DNA of 7,919 nucleotides from Nitrospinae bacterium CG11_big_fil_rev_8_21_14_0_20_56_8 (GTDB taxonomy: Bacteria; Nitrospinota; Nitrospinia; Nitrospinales; VA-1): positions 1-7,919 of the forward strand of contig PCWF01000022.1 of the NCBI GenBank assembly GCA_002796165.1, in the 5' to 3' direction. The notes under the pieces are model-generated. The model made no database searches. It worked only from the letters and a program-made list of their open reading frames with translations, and was not told the DNA's origin. The translations under genes were made by a program, and so were the position numbers. Below are positions 1 through 6,580 of the stretch, one piece after another; the stretch's first letter is position 1; each line of letters begins with the position of its first letter.

Positions 1-61
1 CCTTACCAAGGGGAGGCAGGGAGGGGTCCCGGGGAAAATACTTTTTCCAGGTTCTATTGTA

Positions 62-850
62 ATGAAGATTATCGTCTGCGTAAAACAAGTCCTCGATACT
101 GCCGCCAAAATCAAGATCAAGGACGGCCGGGTGGACGCCGCCGGACTGCCCCGCGTGATGAATCCCTACGACGAGTACGCGGTGGAGGAGGCGGTGCGCA
201 TCAAGGAAAAAATGCCGGATACGGACATCACGCTGATCACCCTGGGTCCGGACACTTTCAAGGAAGCGCTCAAGACCGGGCTCGCCATGGGCGCGGACCG
301 GGCGGTGCATCTGCTCGATCCGGCCTTCGACGCGCTGGACCGGCTGGGTGCGGCGCGAGTCCTTGCTCATGTGCTTCGCGGGATGGAGTACGACCTCATC
401 CTGTGCGGGCGGCAGGCGGTGGACGACGACAGCGCCCAGGTCGGCCCGGCGCTGGGCGTCCTGCTCGGTATCCCGTTCGTCGCGGTGGTCACCGGGCTGA
501 AGTTTTCCGCCGATTACACTTCCGCCGAGGTGACCCGGCAGGTGGAAGGCGGGGCGGAAATTATTGAAGTTCCCCTGCCCGTTCTCCTGACGTGCCAGAA
601 GGGACTCAATCAACCCCGGCTTCCCTCGCTCAAGGGTATCATGGCCGCGAAAAAGAAGGAGGTCAAGGTTCTTGACGCGGCAGGGGCGGGAGTGGACCTC
701 GCCTGGCTGGAACCCGAAGCGTTGCGGGTGCGCGACCTCGGACTCGAACCGCCCCCGGTGCGGAAAAAGGGCCAGGTGTTCCAGGGGTCCGCCGAAGAGG
801 CCGCCGCGCGGCTCGCGCGAATTTTGCGCGATGAGGAAAAATTGTTGTAG
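62..850 (+). CDS. etfB: Electron transfer flavoprotein beta subunit
   Basis: EtfB pairs with EtfA to form the soluble ETF heterodimer, which carries electrons from acyl-CoA and other flavin dehydrogenases to the quinone pool; the beta subunit binds AMP. The 262-residue protein opens with the family start MKIIVCVKQV. The signature GRQAVDDDSAQVGPALG lies at residues 116-132 and contains the nucleotide-binding acidic run. The recognition loop at about 186-199 ends in a Lys-rich stretch, and Leu190 aligns with the anchor Leu195 of human ETF-beta. The C-terminal arm (about 236-262) that wraps around the alpha subunit is present. Length is normal (about 250-260). The ATG at 62 gives the canonical N-terminus; upstream there is only a weak AGG about 10 nt away, and positions 1-61 hold no recognisable gene. 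The usual downstream partner etfA is absent here: a 50-codon ORF follows, then convergent genes. EtfA must be upstream or elsewhere, which I cannot see. Confidence 0.94.
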   Translation: MKIIVCVKQVLDTAAKIKIKDGRVDAAGLPRVMNPYDEYAVEEAVRIKEKMPDTDITLITLGPDTFKEALKTGLAMGADRAVHLLDPAFDALDRLGAARVLAHVLRGMEYDLILCGRQAVDDDSAQVGPALGVLLGIPFVAVVTGLKFSADYTSAEVTRQVEGGAEIIEVPLPVLLTCQKGLNQPRLPSLKGIMAAKKKEVKVLDAAGAGVDLAWLEPEALRVRDLGLEPPPVRKKGQVFQGSAEEAAARLARILRDEEKLL

Positions 851-886
851 AATAAAAGAAGATTAAGAAAACCTTTTGGGAAAACC

Positions 887-1039
887 ATGAAAGCCCTCGC
901 CGAAAAATACAAGAACGAGATCGTTCTCACCCTTCTCGGGGTCTACCTCTTCCTGCTCGCCCTGGGGACCATCGGCGAGCTGTGGGACGTCGAATGGATC
1001 CTCGACCTTCCCCTCTTCCGCCCGCCGGGCAAATTCTGA
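887..1039 (+). CDS. Small single-span membrane protein, function unknown
   Basis: This is a 50-residue ORF with ATG at 887 and TGA at 1037-1039, starting 36 nt after the etfB stop on the same strand. It begins MKALAEKYKNEIV and has a hydrophobic stretch at about residues 11-30 (LTLLGVYLFLLALGTIG) suitable for one membrane helix. An acidic/aromatic segment (ELWDVEWILD, 31-40) and a short Pro-rich tail ending RPPGKF follow. The Lys-rich N-terminus suggests it faces the cytoplasm. No strong Shine-Dalgarno is seen, only GGGA about 8 nt before the ATG. Support comes from the coherent membrane-protein composition, the operon-like position and GC-rich third positions. The ORF is short and I do not recognise the family. 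It could be a membrane docking or accessory peptide for the preceding flavoprotein, but that is only inference from position. Confidence 0.55.
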   Translation: MKALAEKYKNEIVLTLLGVYLFLLALGTIGELWDVEWILDLPLFRPPGKF

Positions 1040-1071
1040 ATTTTTTCTTTTAAAGCAAATTTTAAGCGGGG

Positions 1072-1875
1072 TTATTCGGGCCGTTGGGATTTGCGGATGA
1101 TGTCGCGGTCGAAGTAGTTGACGGACATGCCGCCATCGAGCACGATGCCCTGGGCGTTGATGCCGCTGGACCGCGGACTGAGCAGGAACACGGCGGCGCT
1201 GGCCACCTCGTCGGTGGTCAGGGCTTTTTTCCTCAGCGTCAACTGCTCGGCGTGCAGGTAGGAGTCGACGTAGCCGGGGATCCCGGCGGAGGCGGAGGTT
1301 TTCAGCAGTCCGGCGTTGACGGAGTTGAACCGCACTTCGGAAAAGGCGCTGAACGATTTGGCGAGAAAGCACAGGGAGGAATCGAGCGCGGCCTTGGCCG
1401 GGGCCATGTAGCCGTAGTTCTCCGCCGCCATGCGGGTAGTGGAGATGGAAACGGTAACCACCGACGCCTGCTTCGCGAACAGATCCTTGAACGCATCGGA
1501 CAGGCGAATCAGGGAATAACAGGTGATGTCGACGGATTGCAGGAAATCCTGCTTCGAGGTTTCGTGGAAGGGGTGGAGTCCGCCGGCGTAATTGGCGAAG
1601 GCGATGGAGTGGACGAGCCCGTGCAGGCGATCGCATTGCGCGCCCACCTGCCCGCGGAGCCGGAGGATGTCTTCCTCGCGCTCGACGTCGCAGACGAAGA
1701 CGGGGGCGTCGCCCAGGAGTTTCGCGGCCGAGGCCTTGCGCTCGCCGGACCGCACGGCGTAAAGCACCCGCGCGCCTTCGCGCGCCAACTGGCTCCCGAT
1801 GTGGAAGGCGACGCTCTTTTTATTGGCGACCCCCATGACGAGGATGTTTTTGTTTTCCAGATCGAGAAAGCTCAT
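1072..1875 (-). CDS. fabI: FabI-family enoyl-ACP reductase, divergent paralogue
   Basis: Enoyl-ACP reductases use NAD(P)H to saturate the trans-2 double bond in the last step of each fatty-acid elongation cycle. The 267-residue protein is a short-chain dehydrogenase with FabI hallmarks: the cofactor motif GVANKKSVAFHIG (15-27), CDV at 62-64, VHSIAFA (88-94), catalytic Tyr154 and Lys161 spaced Y-x6-K within NYGYMAPAK, and the C-terminal DGGMSVNYF (247-255). It aligns without gaps to E. coli FabI (from memory) through the active site and shows substitutions there. The position of FabI Tyr146 is Ile144, and the substrate-loop segment SAGPIRT reads NAGLLKT (187-193). This suggests altered substrate preference or a specialised role rather than housekeeping. 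No strong Shine-Dalgarno precedes the ATG at 1875. It is the last gene of the minus-strand cluster, separated from fabZ by 211 nt that carry an inverted-repeat element. Family assignment is firm; reductase activity is inferred. Confidence 0.88.
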   Translation of the reverse strand: MSFLDLENKNILVMGVANKKSVAFHIGSQLAREGARVLYAVRSGERKASAAKLLGDAPVFVCDVEREEDILRLRGQVGAQCDRLHGLVHSIAFANYAGGLHPFHETSKQDFLQSVDITCYSLIRLSDAFKDLFAKQASVVTVSISTTRMAAENYGYMAPAKAALDSSLCFLAKSFSAFSEVRFNSVNAGLLKTSASAGIPGYVDSYLHAEQLTLRKKALTTDEVASAAVFLLSPRSSGINAQGIVLDGGMSVNYFDRDIIRKSQRPE

Positions 1876-1917
1876 GGATTAATTTGCTGACGGCTCTTTA
1901 AGAGTAAACGGTTGAGG

Positions 1918-2041
1918 TGTCATCCTGAGTCCTTCGACAAGCTCCAGAGGAACTCCGCGAACGATCTGGCTTGATCTCCACGCAGGACCGGCAGAAAGTC
2001 CGGTACAAGATTCTTCGATGCTTGCGCATCTCAGAATGACA
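1918..2041. repeat. 124-bp inverted-repeat intergenic element, MITE-like
   Basis: The ends are inverted copies: TGTCATCCTGAG at 1918-1929 and CTCAGAATGACA at 2030-2041, matching at 11 of 12 positions when one is reverse-complemented. Inside are nested hairpins: GATGC-TTGC-GCATC at 2017-2030, ACCGG-N8-CCGGT at 1987-2004, and an imperfect one beginning CCTGAG near 1924. The terminal sequence next to AAGATTCTTCG resembles a palindromic repeat that I recall recurring between genes in many environmental bacterial genomes. No target-site duplication and no coding capacity are visible. It lies in the 211-nt gap between fabZ and the FabI-like gene. If transcribed it would fold into a long structure that could attenuate or stabilise the message. 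Mobility is inferred from form alone. Confidence 0.6.
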
Positions 2042-2086
2042 TGGATATGCTTTCCCAGTTCCTTTCCGTTCTTCAACGCGGACAAT

Positions 2087-2509
2087 TCATTTCGTTTCTT
2101 CGACCCACATCCCGGCGAAATCGACGGTGAGCGCGGTTTTGCCGCGCACGGCGACCGTGCCGTGCATGTACTGGGCGGCGCCTGCGGCCTCGGTCCGGCG
2201 CACTTCGATCTCCATGACGTCGCCGGGCAGGACGGCATGCTTGATTTTCACGTTGTTGATGCGGGTGATGACGGGAATACGCGAAGCGGCCTCCCCCGAT
2301 TTCATGATCAGGATCGCCCCGGTCTGAAAGACGGCTTCGAGAACGAGCACGCCGGGCATGATGGGCCGCCCGGGAAAGTGCCCCGCGAAGAACCCTTCGT
2401 CCTGCCGCACTTCGCGCCGGGAACGGATGAACCCGTCGCTCTCTTCCACCACCTCGTCCACGAAGAGGAACGGCGGACGGTGCGGGATGACGTTCAGGAA
2501 TTCCTGCAC
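2087..2509 (-). CDS. fabZ: 3-hydroxyacyl-ACP dehydratase, FabZ type
   Basis: This enzyme dehydrates 3-hydroxyacyl-ACP to trans-2-enoyl-ACP. The 140-residue protein is a single hotdog domain of normal FabZ length. It has the N-terminal IPHRPPFLFVDEV (8-20) and the core FFAGHFPGRPIMPGVLVLE (40-58), which holds the catalytic His44 and, 14 residues on, Glu58. The gene starts with GTG at 2509, only 2 nt after the fabG stop. A GGGAGGG Shine-Dalgarno at 2518-2524 inside the end of fabG fixes this start and suggests translational coupling. Nothing conserved is missing. Unlike FabA, no isomerase-type sequence is apparent (FabA has Asp where FabZ has Glu). In this cluster it probably acts on acyl chains carried by the ACP at 6581-6844; whether it leaves double bonds in the chain or passes them to the FabI-like enzyme is not shown by sequence. 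Confidence 0.92.
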   Translation of the reverse strand: MQEFLNVIPHRPPFLFVDEVVEESDGFIRSRREVRQDEGFFAGHFPGRPIMPGVLVLEAVFQTGAILIMKSGEAASRIPVITRINNVKIKHAVLPGDVMEIEVRRTEAAGAAQYMHGTVAVRGKTALTVDFAGMWVEETK

Positions 2510-2511
2510 GG

Positions 2512-3255
2512 TTATAACCCTCCCGTGACTTCAAGCACCGTTCCGGTGATGTAGGCGCTCTCGCGCGCGGCCAGGAACAGCACGCAGGACGCCACCTCTT
2601 CGGGACAGCCCAGGCGTTTGAGAGGGATCATGTCGAGGTAGTGCTTTTTCTGTTCTTCGGGAAGGTCGGCGATGAAATCGGTGGCGATGAACCCCGGCGA
2701 CACGCAATTGACGGTGATCTTGCGGCTGGCCACTTCCTTGGCCAGGGACCGGGTGAAGGCGACCTGGCCCGCCTTGGACGCGGCGTAGTTGGCTTGCCCG
2801 GGAAAGCCGATCTGCCCGATGGGAGAGGTGAGGGTGATGATGCGCCCATACCGCCGCCGCGAAAGGGCTTGCACGGCGAGCTTGCTCACAAAGAATGTGC
2901 CGGTCAGGTTGGTATTGAGCACCCGATTCCAGTCCTCCTCTTTCATGAGTCCCACCACGGCATCGGCGCGGATGCCGGAACAGTTGACGACAATCTCGAA
3001 CCGCGCGTCGTTCTTTTCGAGGCCGCGGAAAAACCGTTCCACTTCTTCATAACGGGAGACGTCGAATTTTTCCAGGGTGAGCCGTCCGCCGTGGGCGGCG
3101 TTGGCGGTGGCGAACTTCCCGGCTTCTTCCTCGTTGCCCCGGTAGGTGGCGATGACTTTCGCCCCCGATTTTAAAAAGGCTTCGGAGATGGCGCGGCCAA
3201 TGCCGCGGGTTCCACCGGTCACGATGGCGGTCTGGTCTTTGAAGTTAAATTGCAT
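2512..3255 (-). CDS. fabG: 3-ketoacyl-ACP reductase, FabG type
   Basis: This NADPH-dependent short-chain dehydrogenase reduces 3-ketoacyl-ACP to 3-hydroxyacyl-ACP. The 247-residue protein has the Rossmann motif TGGTRGIG (13-20), the structural Asn116 in NTNLTG, and catalytic Ser144, Tyr157 and Lys161 (Y-x3-K in NYAASK). SPGFIATDF (186-194) follows, and the C-terminal YITGTVLEVTGGL is typical. The usual NNAG motif reads NCSG (91-94), a mild deviation. The bases just before the ATG at 3255 contain no clear Shine-Dalgarno, but the N-terminus MQFNFKDQTAIVTGG is canonical for FabG. It overlaps functionally with fabZ, 2 nt downstream. The preceding flavoenzyme gene ends 79 nt upstream. The segments ITVNCVSPG and CPEEVA with YITG also resemble ketoreductases of aryl-polyene clusters, so a specialised rather than housekeeping KR is plausible. 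Confidence 0.92.
   Translation of the reverse strand: MQFNFKDQTAIVTGGTRGIGRAISEAFLKSGAKVIATYRGNEEEAGKFATANAAHGGRLTLEKFDVSRYEEVERFFRGLEKNDARFEIVVNCSGIRADAVVGLMKEEDWNRVLNTNLTGTFFVSKLAVQALSRRRYGRIITLTSPIGQIGFPGQANYAASKAGQVAFTRSLAKEVASRKITVNCVSPGFIATDFIADLPEEQKKHYLDMIPLKRLGCPEEVASCVLFLAARESAYITGTVLEVTGGL
2518..2524 (-). promoter_or_regulatory. fabZ: Shine-Dalgarno site fixing the fabZ GTG start
   Basis: The minus strand reads GGGAGGG here, followed by 8 nt and then the GTG start of fabZ. The site lies within the last codons of fabG, so ribosomes finishing fabG can reinitiate on fabZ. It supports the GTG over any other start. Confidence 0.6.
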
Positions 3256-3334
3256 GCGACGGGTCGACCGTTTGTTTCATGGAATGGAAATCGTCCGCGC
3301 GGGCCAGGGGGGAGCGCACCGCACCCTCACGGGT

Positions 3335-4780
3335 CTAGACCGTGACGGCTTCGACCGGGGACTGGGAATTCACGGACCGGAGGAATTTGTCGACCTCGTT
3401 GGCCACGATCACCCCGTAATTGGCGGCCCCCAACCACCCGGACATGATGATGCCCACCGAGCCGGTATGGAACAGGCCCGCCACTTGTTGGGGAAGCTCC
3501 CGGCTGATTTTCAGCCCCTCGAACTTGGTGCCGAAGGAAGTGCCGCTGGGATGCAGGGTGTAGCGTTTAAAGGTTTTGGGAGTCGACGCTTCGACGTAAT
3601 CGACGATCTTGCGGACGTTGGGAACGTAATGGCTCAATGCATCGAGCGTGGTCTGGATCAGGTGATCTTTGTCCCGTCCGTAGTCTTTTGTGCCGAGGCT
3701 GGCCCAATCCTCGTACCGGGCGTTGGTGGAGGAAACCACGGAATACCGGTTGGTGCCGGGCCGTATGAACGGATGGTAAAAGGAGAACGTGCGGCTGGTC
3801 ACGTCTTTACTCAATATCTTGTCGGTATCGTATTCGTCGGCAACCGAGGAGAACAGCAGATCGGCGTCGTAATCGACCTTTTCCCCTTTTTTGATGCCGA
3901 TGTACACCTGGCAACTGGAATTGTTGAGGCGGACCCGCCGGGCTTCCTTCAAAAATCCGTCGTCGAAATGCTCGTCGCCCACGAGTTTGTGGATCGTGGT
4001 CAGCAGGTTGGAGTTGGACAGGGCGGCGTTGCACGCGATATCGTCCCCGTTGATGCGTACGCCGCGCACGCCGTCGTCGTCGACATAGATCTTCTCGACC
4101 AGGCAATGCGTGCGGATGTCCACCCCATTGGATTCCAGTTCGGCCTTCATGGCACGGATGAGCTGATCGGTGCCCCCCTGGTAGGTGAACACGCCCTTAC
4201 TCATGAAGTTGGAAAAAACGATGCCGTACGTCAGCGCGGGATCGTCCAGCGTGGAGCCATTGGCGTAGGTGATGGGTTCCATGAGAAACCGCCAGACGTC
4301 TTTGCGTCCCGGGAAAAATTTCTCGAACAGTTCCCGGGTGGTCATTTTCAATTCGTCGTAGAAGTTGAACTGGCGAATGGTGGAGAAAAATTCATCCACC
4401 ACGTCGAGCATGATCCCGAACCGCTCCAGCAGGATATGGGTGAAGTCGGCGCGGTCGAAGGTGGTGCGAAGGCAGAATTGCGGGTTGTCGAAGCGGATGT
4501 TGCGGAGCTGGATGACCCGGTCGGCCATGTCCATGGTCCAGTACTTGCGCAGGGTTTTCATCATGCCGATGGGGAACCCGTGCAGGGAGATATCCAGGAT
4601 ATGTCCGCCTTTGCGCTTGAACCAGGTGGCCAGACCGCCCAGATTATAATGATGCTCCGCGAGGAGGACCTTGTGGCCCAGCCGGGCCAGCACGTTTGCG
4701 GCCGTCATCCCCGCAAGTCCACTCCCGATCACCACCGTGTCGTACGCCGATTGAGCTCCTTTTAACCAGTTTCGCGCCAT
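3335..4780 (-). CDS. FAD-dependent CrtI/retinol-saturase-like oxidoreductase (second flavoenzyme)
   Basis: This 481-residue member of the phytoene desaturase / carotenoid isomerase / retinol saturase superfamily uses FAD to desaturate, saturate or isomerise conjugated lipid chains. The dinucleotide-binding motif GSGLAGMTAANVLA is at 19-32. The ribose-contacting Glu42 is followed by HHYNLGG (43-49), and DISLH at 63-67 corresponds to the D-x-G-x-H region of retinol saturases. The C-terminal FAD-closing segment, GLFHTGSVGIIMSGWLGAAN and following residues, ends in ANEVDKFL. I chose ATG 4780, preceded by AGGGA at about 4 nt; an in-frame TTG at 4879 would add a 33-residue Pro/Ser/Lys-rich leader unlike the family. 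It has no signal peptide or clear transmembrane helix. It differs strongly from the neighbouring flavoenzyme, so the two are not a recent duplication. Substrate is unknown; position within fatty-acid genes suggests an acyl-ACP or lipid rather than a carotenoid. Confidence 0.88.
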   Translation of the reverse strand: MARNWLKGAQSAYDTVVIGSGLAGMTAANVLARLGHKVLLAEHHYNLGGLATWFKRKGGHILDISLHGFPIGMMKTLRKYWTMDMADRVIQLRNIRFDNPQFCLRTTFDRADFTHILLERFGIMLDVVDEFFSTIRQFNFYDELKMTTRELFEKFFPGRKDVWRFLMEPITYANGSTLDDPALTYGIVFSNFMSKGVFTYQGGTDQLIRAMKAELESNGVDIRTHCLVEKIYVDDDGVRGVRINGDDIACNAALSNSNLLTTIHKLVGDEHFDDGFLKEARRVRLNNSSCQVYIGIKKGEKVDYDADLLFSSVADEYDTDKILSKDVTSRTFSFYHPFIRPGTNRYSVVSSTNARYEDWASLGTKDYGRDKDHLIQTTLDALSHYVPNVRKIVDYVEASTPKTFKRYTLHPSGTSFGTKFEGLKISRELPQQVAGLFHTGSVGIIMSGWLGAANYGVIVANEVDKFLRSVNSQSPVEAVTV

Positions 4781-5008
4781 CGTCCCTGTTTCTATAAGGT
4801 TAGGAAATGGGGGGAAACCCCCTGGAAAAACCCAGCTTGCCGACTCCTTGAACTTCCGCGATTTTGATCCCGGTTTCAAGAGATCGAATCCGGACCGATT
4901 GGAATTGCCCGAGGTGCCCTGTATTTCAGGGTTTTACATAGCCGTACCCCGCGGGGCGCCTCTCCGGGAACGAGTCATGGCGTCTCCACCCAGCCCATGA
5001 ACCGGGGA
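4781..5008. other. Non-coding spacer between the two flavoenzyme genes, with hairpins
   Basis: This 228-nt gap has no convincing gene. Two short perfect hairpins are visible: GGGGG-AAA-CCCCC at 4810-4822, about 30 nt before the downstream start on the minus strand, and CCCTG-TATTT-CAGGG at 4917-4931. Neither is followed by a T tract in the minus direction, so they are not standard terminators. They could shape the 5' leader of the gene at 3335-4780. A shadow reading frame continues from the upstream gene into this region but looks non-coding. Confidence 0.35.
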
Positions 5009-6400
5009 TTACCGGTGGCCCTGTAGCACGTGGAAATTGGCCATGGAAATACCGCTCAGCGTCGCCCCAATGATACCCAAAAACCCCTGGTCGGTGCCAC
5101 AAATAAATAGGTTTTTCACCGGGGTGACACCATTTTTCACCTTGTCCGGGCAACCATAGACCGCGCCATGAATGTGGCCGGTGTACTTGTGGATGGTTTT
5201 TGGAGTAAAAGAGTCTATAAATACCACAGAATCGGAAAAATCGGGGAAAAATGTGGCCAGCTCCGCAAGACCGCGGGCCCGGCACTCTTTTTTCGCGGCG
5301 ATGTATTCCTTGCGCGGCAAGCGATCCCACAACTCAAAATTGGCCTGATGGGTCAATCTCAATATGCCTTCCGGCAGGGGTTCGGGAAAGCGGAAATTAT
5401 TGGGGCAACAGAGGACCCCGCTGGTGACGTCGACCAGCTCTCCGGGCACCCGGTACTCGAAACGGGGCCGGGTGCAGAAAAACACGATGCTCCGGTCGAA
5501 TCCGAGTTCGCGCGGTTCGCGGTCGAGCACAAAGATGGACTCCATGAACGACATCTTTCCGGGCGCGGCCTCCGTGGCCTGCGGAGGGGCCGGGGAACAG
5601 CGCCGAAGGGTTTCCAGGTAACCCATCGAGGAGAGCACCGCAGACGCTTCGATTGCCTGTCCGCCCTCGAGTTGGAGGGCGGTCACCCGGCTGTTTTCCA
5701 CGCAAAGAGATTCGACCCCGTTGCCCAGGATCAATTCGCCGCCCAGGGCCCGGTATTTGTCGGCCAGAAGGTGAAGGATGTAATGCATCCCTCCCAGGGG
5801 TTTGGAAAACCCTTCCAGGAAAATGCTCTTGAACATGATGACGAACTGGTAGAACTCCATATCCTCTTCCCGGGCGTTGCCGTAGTAGGCGAGCGGGCAA
5901 AAGAGCATATCGATGAGCAGGGGATCGCTCAGGAATTCTTCCATCACCCGCCGCGCGGAAATCCAGGAACGGTTTTCGAGGGAGATTTCGTCGTATTCGC
6001 GGATGCGGGCGGAGAGCTTCAGGAATCCGTCCAACTGGTCGGGAAACTGCTCGGCGACTTCCTGGGTGAGGAACTCGAAATCGTTGGTGAAGCGCAGAGA
6101 TTTTCCCGGGAAGCGGATCTCGGAGGTCTCCTGCGGGCACAGACGGAAGTCCTCGTGGCGGAAGCGGAGTTGCTTGAGGATTTTTCCCAGCGGGGTATTG
6201 CGGGCGCCCCTCGGGGAAAAATTGGTCATGGCGTGGAGGCCGACGTCGAACGTCCGGTGTTTGCGGGAGTAAAAGGAATTGAGCCCGCCGATCTCGGTGT
6301 GCCGCTCGATGAGGACCACTTTCTTGTCGAACAGGGCCAGGCGAATGCCCGCGGCCAACCCCGAAAGCCCCGCCCCGATGATCGCCACGTCGTAGGCCAT
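5009..6400 (-). CDS. FAD-dependent CrtI/retinol-saturase-like oxidoreductase (first flavoenzyme)
   Basis: This 463-residue flavoenzyme belongs to the same superfamily as the product of 3335-4780. It starts MAYDVAIIGAGLSGLAAGIR, with the FAD-binding GxGxxG at 9-14 immediately at the N-terminus, Glu32 in VVLIER and GG at 38-39. TFDVGLHAMTNF at 50-61 contains the D-x-G-x-H seen in carotenoid isomerases and retinol saturases. The C-terminus NLFICGTDQGFLGIIGATLS is the second FAD-contacting segment. Length is typical of the shorter family members (about 460-520). ATG 6400 is chosen because it gives this exact start; the Shine-Dalgarno is weak. There is no signal peptide or clear membrane helix. 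Gaps of 180 nt upstream (to the ACP gene) and 228 nt downstream suggest it is not tightly co-translated. The likely role is oxidation, reduction or isomerisation of double bonds in the chain built by the cluster. Annotation as a carotenoid enzyme would be unsupported, since no carotenoid genes are in view. Confidence 0.88.
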   Translation of the reverse strand: MAYDVAIIGAGLSGLAAGIRLALFDKKVVLIERHTEIGGLNSFYSRKHRTFDVGLHAMTNFSPRGARNTPLGKILKQLRFRHEDFRLCPQETSEIRFPGKSLRFTNDFEFLTQEVAEQFPDQLDGFLKLSARIREYDEISLENRSWISARRVMEEFLSDPLLIDMLFCPLAYYGNAREEDMEFYQFVIMFKSIFLEGFSKPLGGMHYILHLLADKYRALGGELILGNGVESLCVENSRVTALQLEGGQAIEASAVLSSMGYLETLRRCSPAPPQATEAAPGKMSFMESIFVLDREPRELGFDRSIVFFCTRPRFEYRVPGELVDVTSGVLCCPNNFRFPEPLPEGILRLTHQANFELWDRLPRKEYIAAKKECRARGLAELATFFPDFSDSVVFIDSFTPKTIHKYTGHIHGAVYGCPDKVKNGVTPVKNLFICGTDQGFLGIIGATLSGISMANFHVLQGHR

Positions 6401-6459
6401 CTTGAAATTCCGAAAGAAAAAGCGCTCCAGGCGGGCCGGTAAGATTATCGGTTTTCGGC

Positions 6460-6508
6460 AAAAAAAACCCGGTCAGGGGAGCCCGCAACTCCTGGCCCCG
6501 ATGCCGGG
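6460..6508 (-). terminator. Possible rho-independent terminator after the ACP gene
   Basis: Read on the minus strand, CCCGG (6504-6508) can pair with CCGGG (6468-6472), which is directly followed by eight T residues (6467-6460). Within the loop, CAGG (6494-6491) and CCTG (6477-6474) can form an inner stem. The outer stem is only 5 bp and the loop is long, so strength is uncertain. Termination here would separate the ACP transcript from the flavoenzyme gene that starts at 6400. Confidence 0.35.
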
Positions 6509-6543
6509 TAGACGAACATTCCCGAACCACCTTTCCCGATGCC

Positions 6544-6562
6544 CCCCCTTCCGGGAAGGGGG
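6544..6562. other. Perfect GC-rich hairpin just 3' of the ACP gene
   Basis: CCCCCTTC and GAAGGGGG form an 8-bp perfect stem around a 3-nt loop, beginning 18 nt beyond the ACP stop on the minus strand. No T tract follows directly, so it is more likely an mRNA 3'-end stabiliser or part of a composite termination region with the T8 tract at 6460-6467. Confidence 0.4.
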
Positions 6563-6580
6563 AAAGTTTCGGCCCAAAAA

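Noticed and set aside
863..1636. Minus-strand frame running across the small membrane-protein gene and into the FabI-like gene
   Set aside because: Arg-rich, low-complexity translation overlapping the FabI frame; no domain visible.
1084..1890. Plus-strand open frame (268 codons) opposite the FabI-like gene
   Set aside because: Antisense shadow; the minus-strand frame has the full FabI motif set.
1879..2238. Minus-strand frame spanning the inverted-repeat element and the end of fabZ
   Set aside because: Out of frame with fabZ and passing through a palindromic repeat; no sign of coding.
3328..3344. Inverted repeat CACGG-N7-CCGTG over the stop codon of the second flavoenzyme gene
   Set aside because: Short stem with no T tract on the minus strand; cannot be distinguished from chance in GC-rich sequence.
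3146..4765. Long plus-strand open frame (539 codons) opposite the second flavoenzyme
   Set aside because: It mirrors a real minus-strand gene with clear motifs. Its translation is rich in Gly, His and Val without any recognisable domain, a usual effect of GC-rich codon bias on the antisense strand.
4781..4879. N-terminal extension of the second flavoenzyme from a TTG at 4879
   Set aside because: The added 33 residues are Pro/Ser/Lys-rich, unlike the family, and overlap a hairpin; ATG 4780 places the FAD motif at the usual distance.
4926..5330. Minus-strand frame overlapping the end of the first flavoenzyme and the spacer
   Set aside because: A shifted frame of the flavoenzyme C-terminus. 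I considered a frameshifted extension, but the real frame already ends with a normal family C-terminus at 5009.
5168..6442. Long plus-strand open frame (424 codons) opposite the first flavoenzyme
   Set aside because: Antisense shadow of a well-supported FAD enzyme gene; no motif, no ribosome site, composition atypical of protein.
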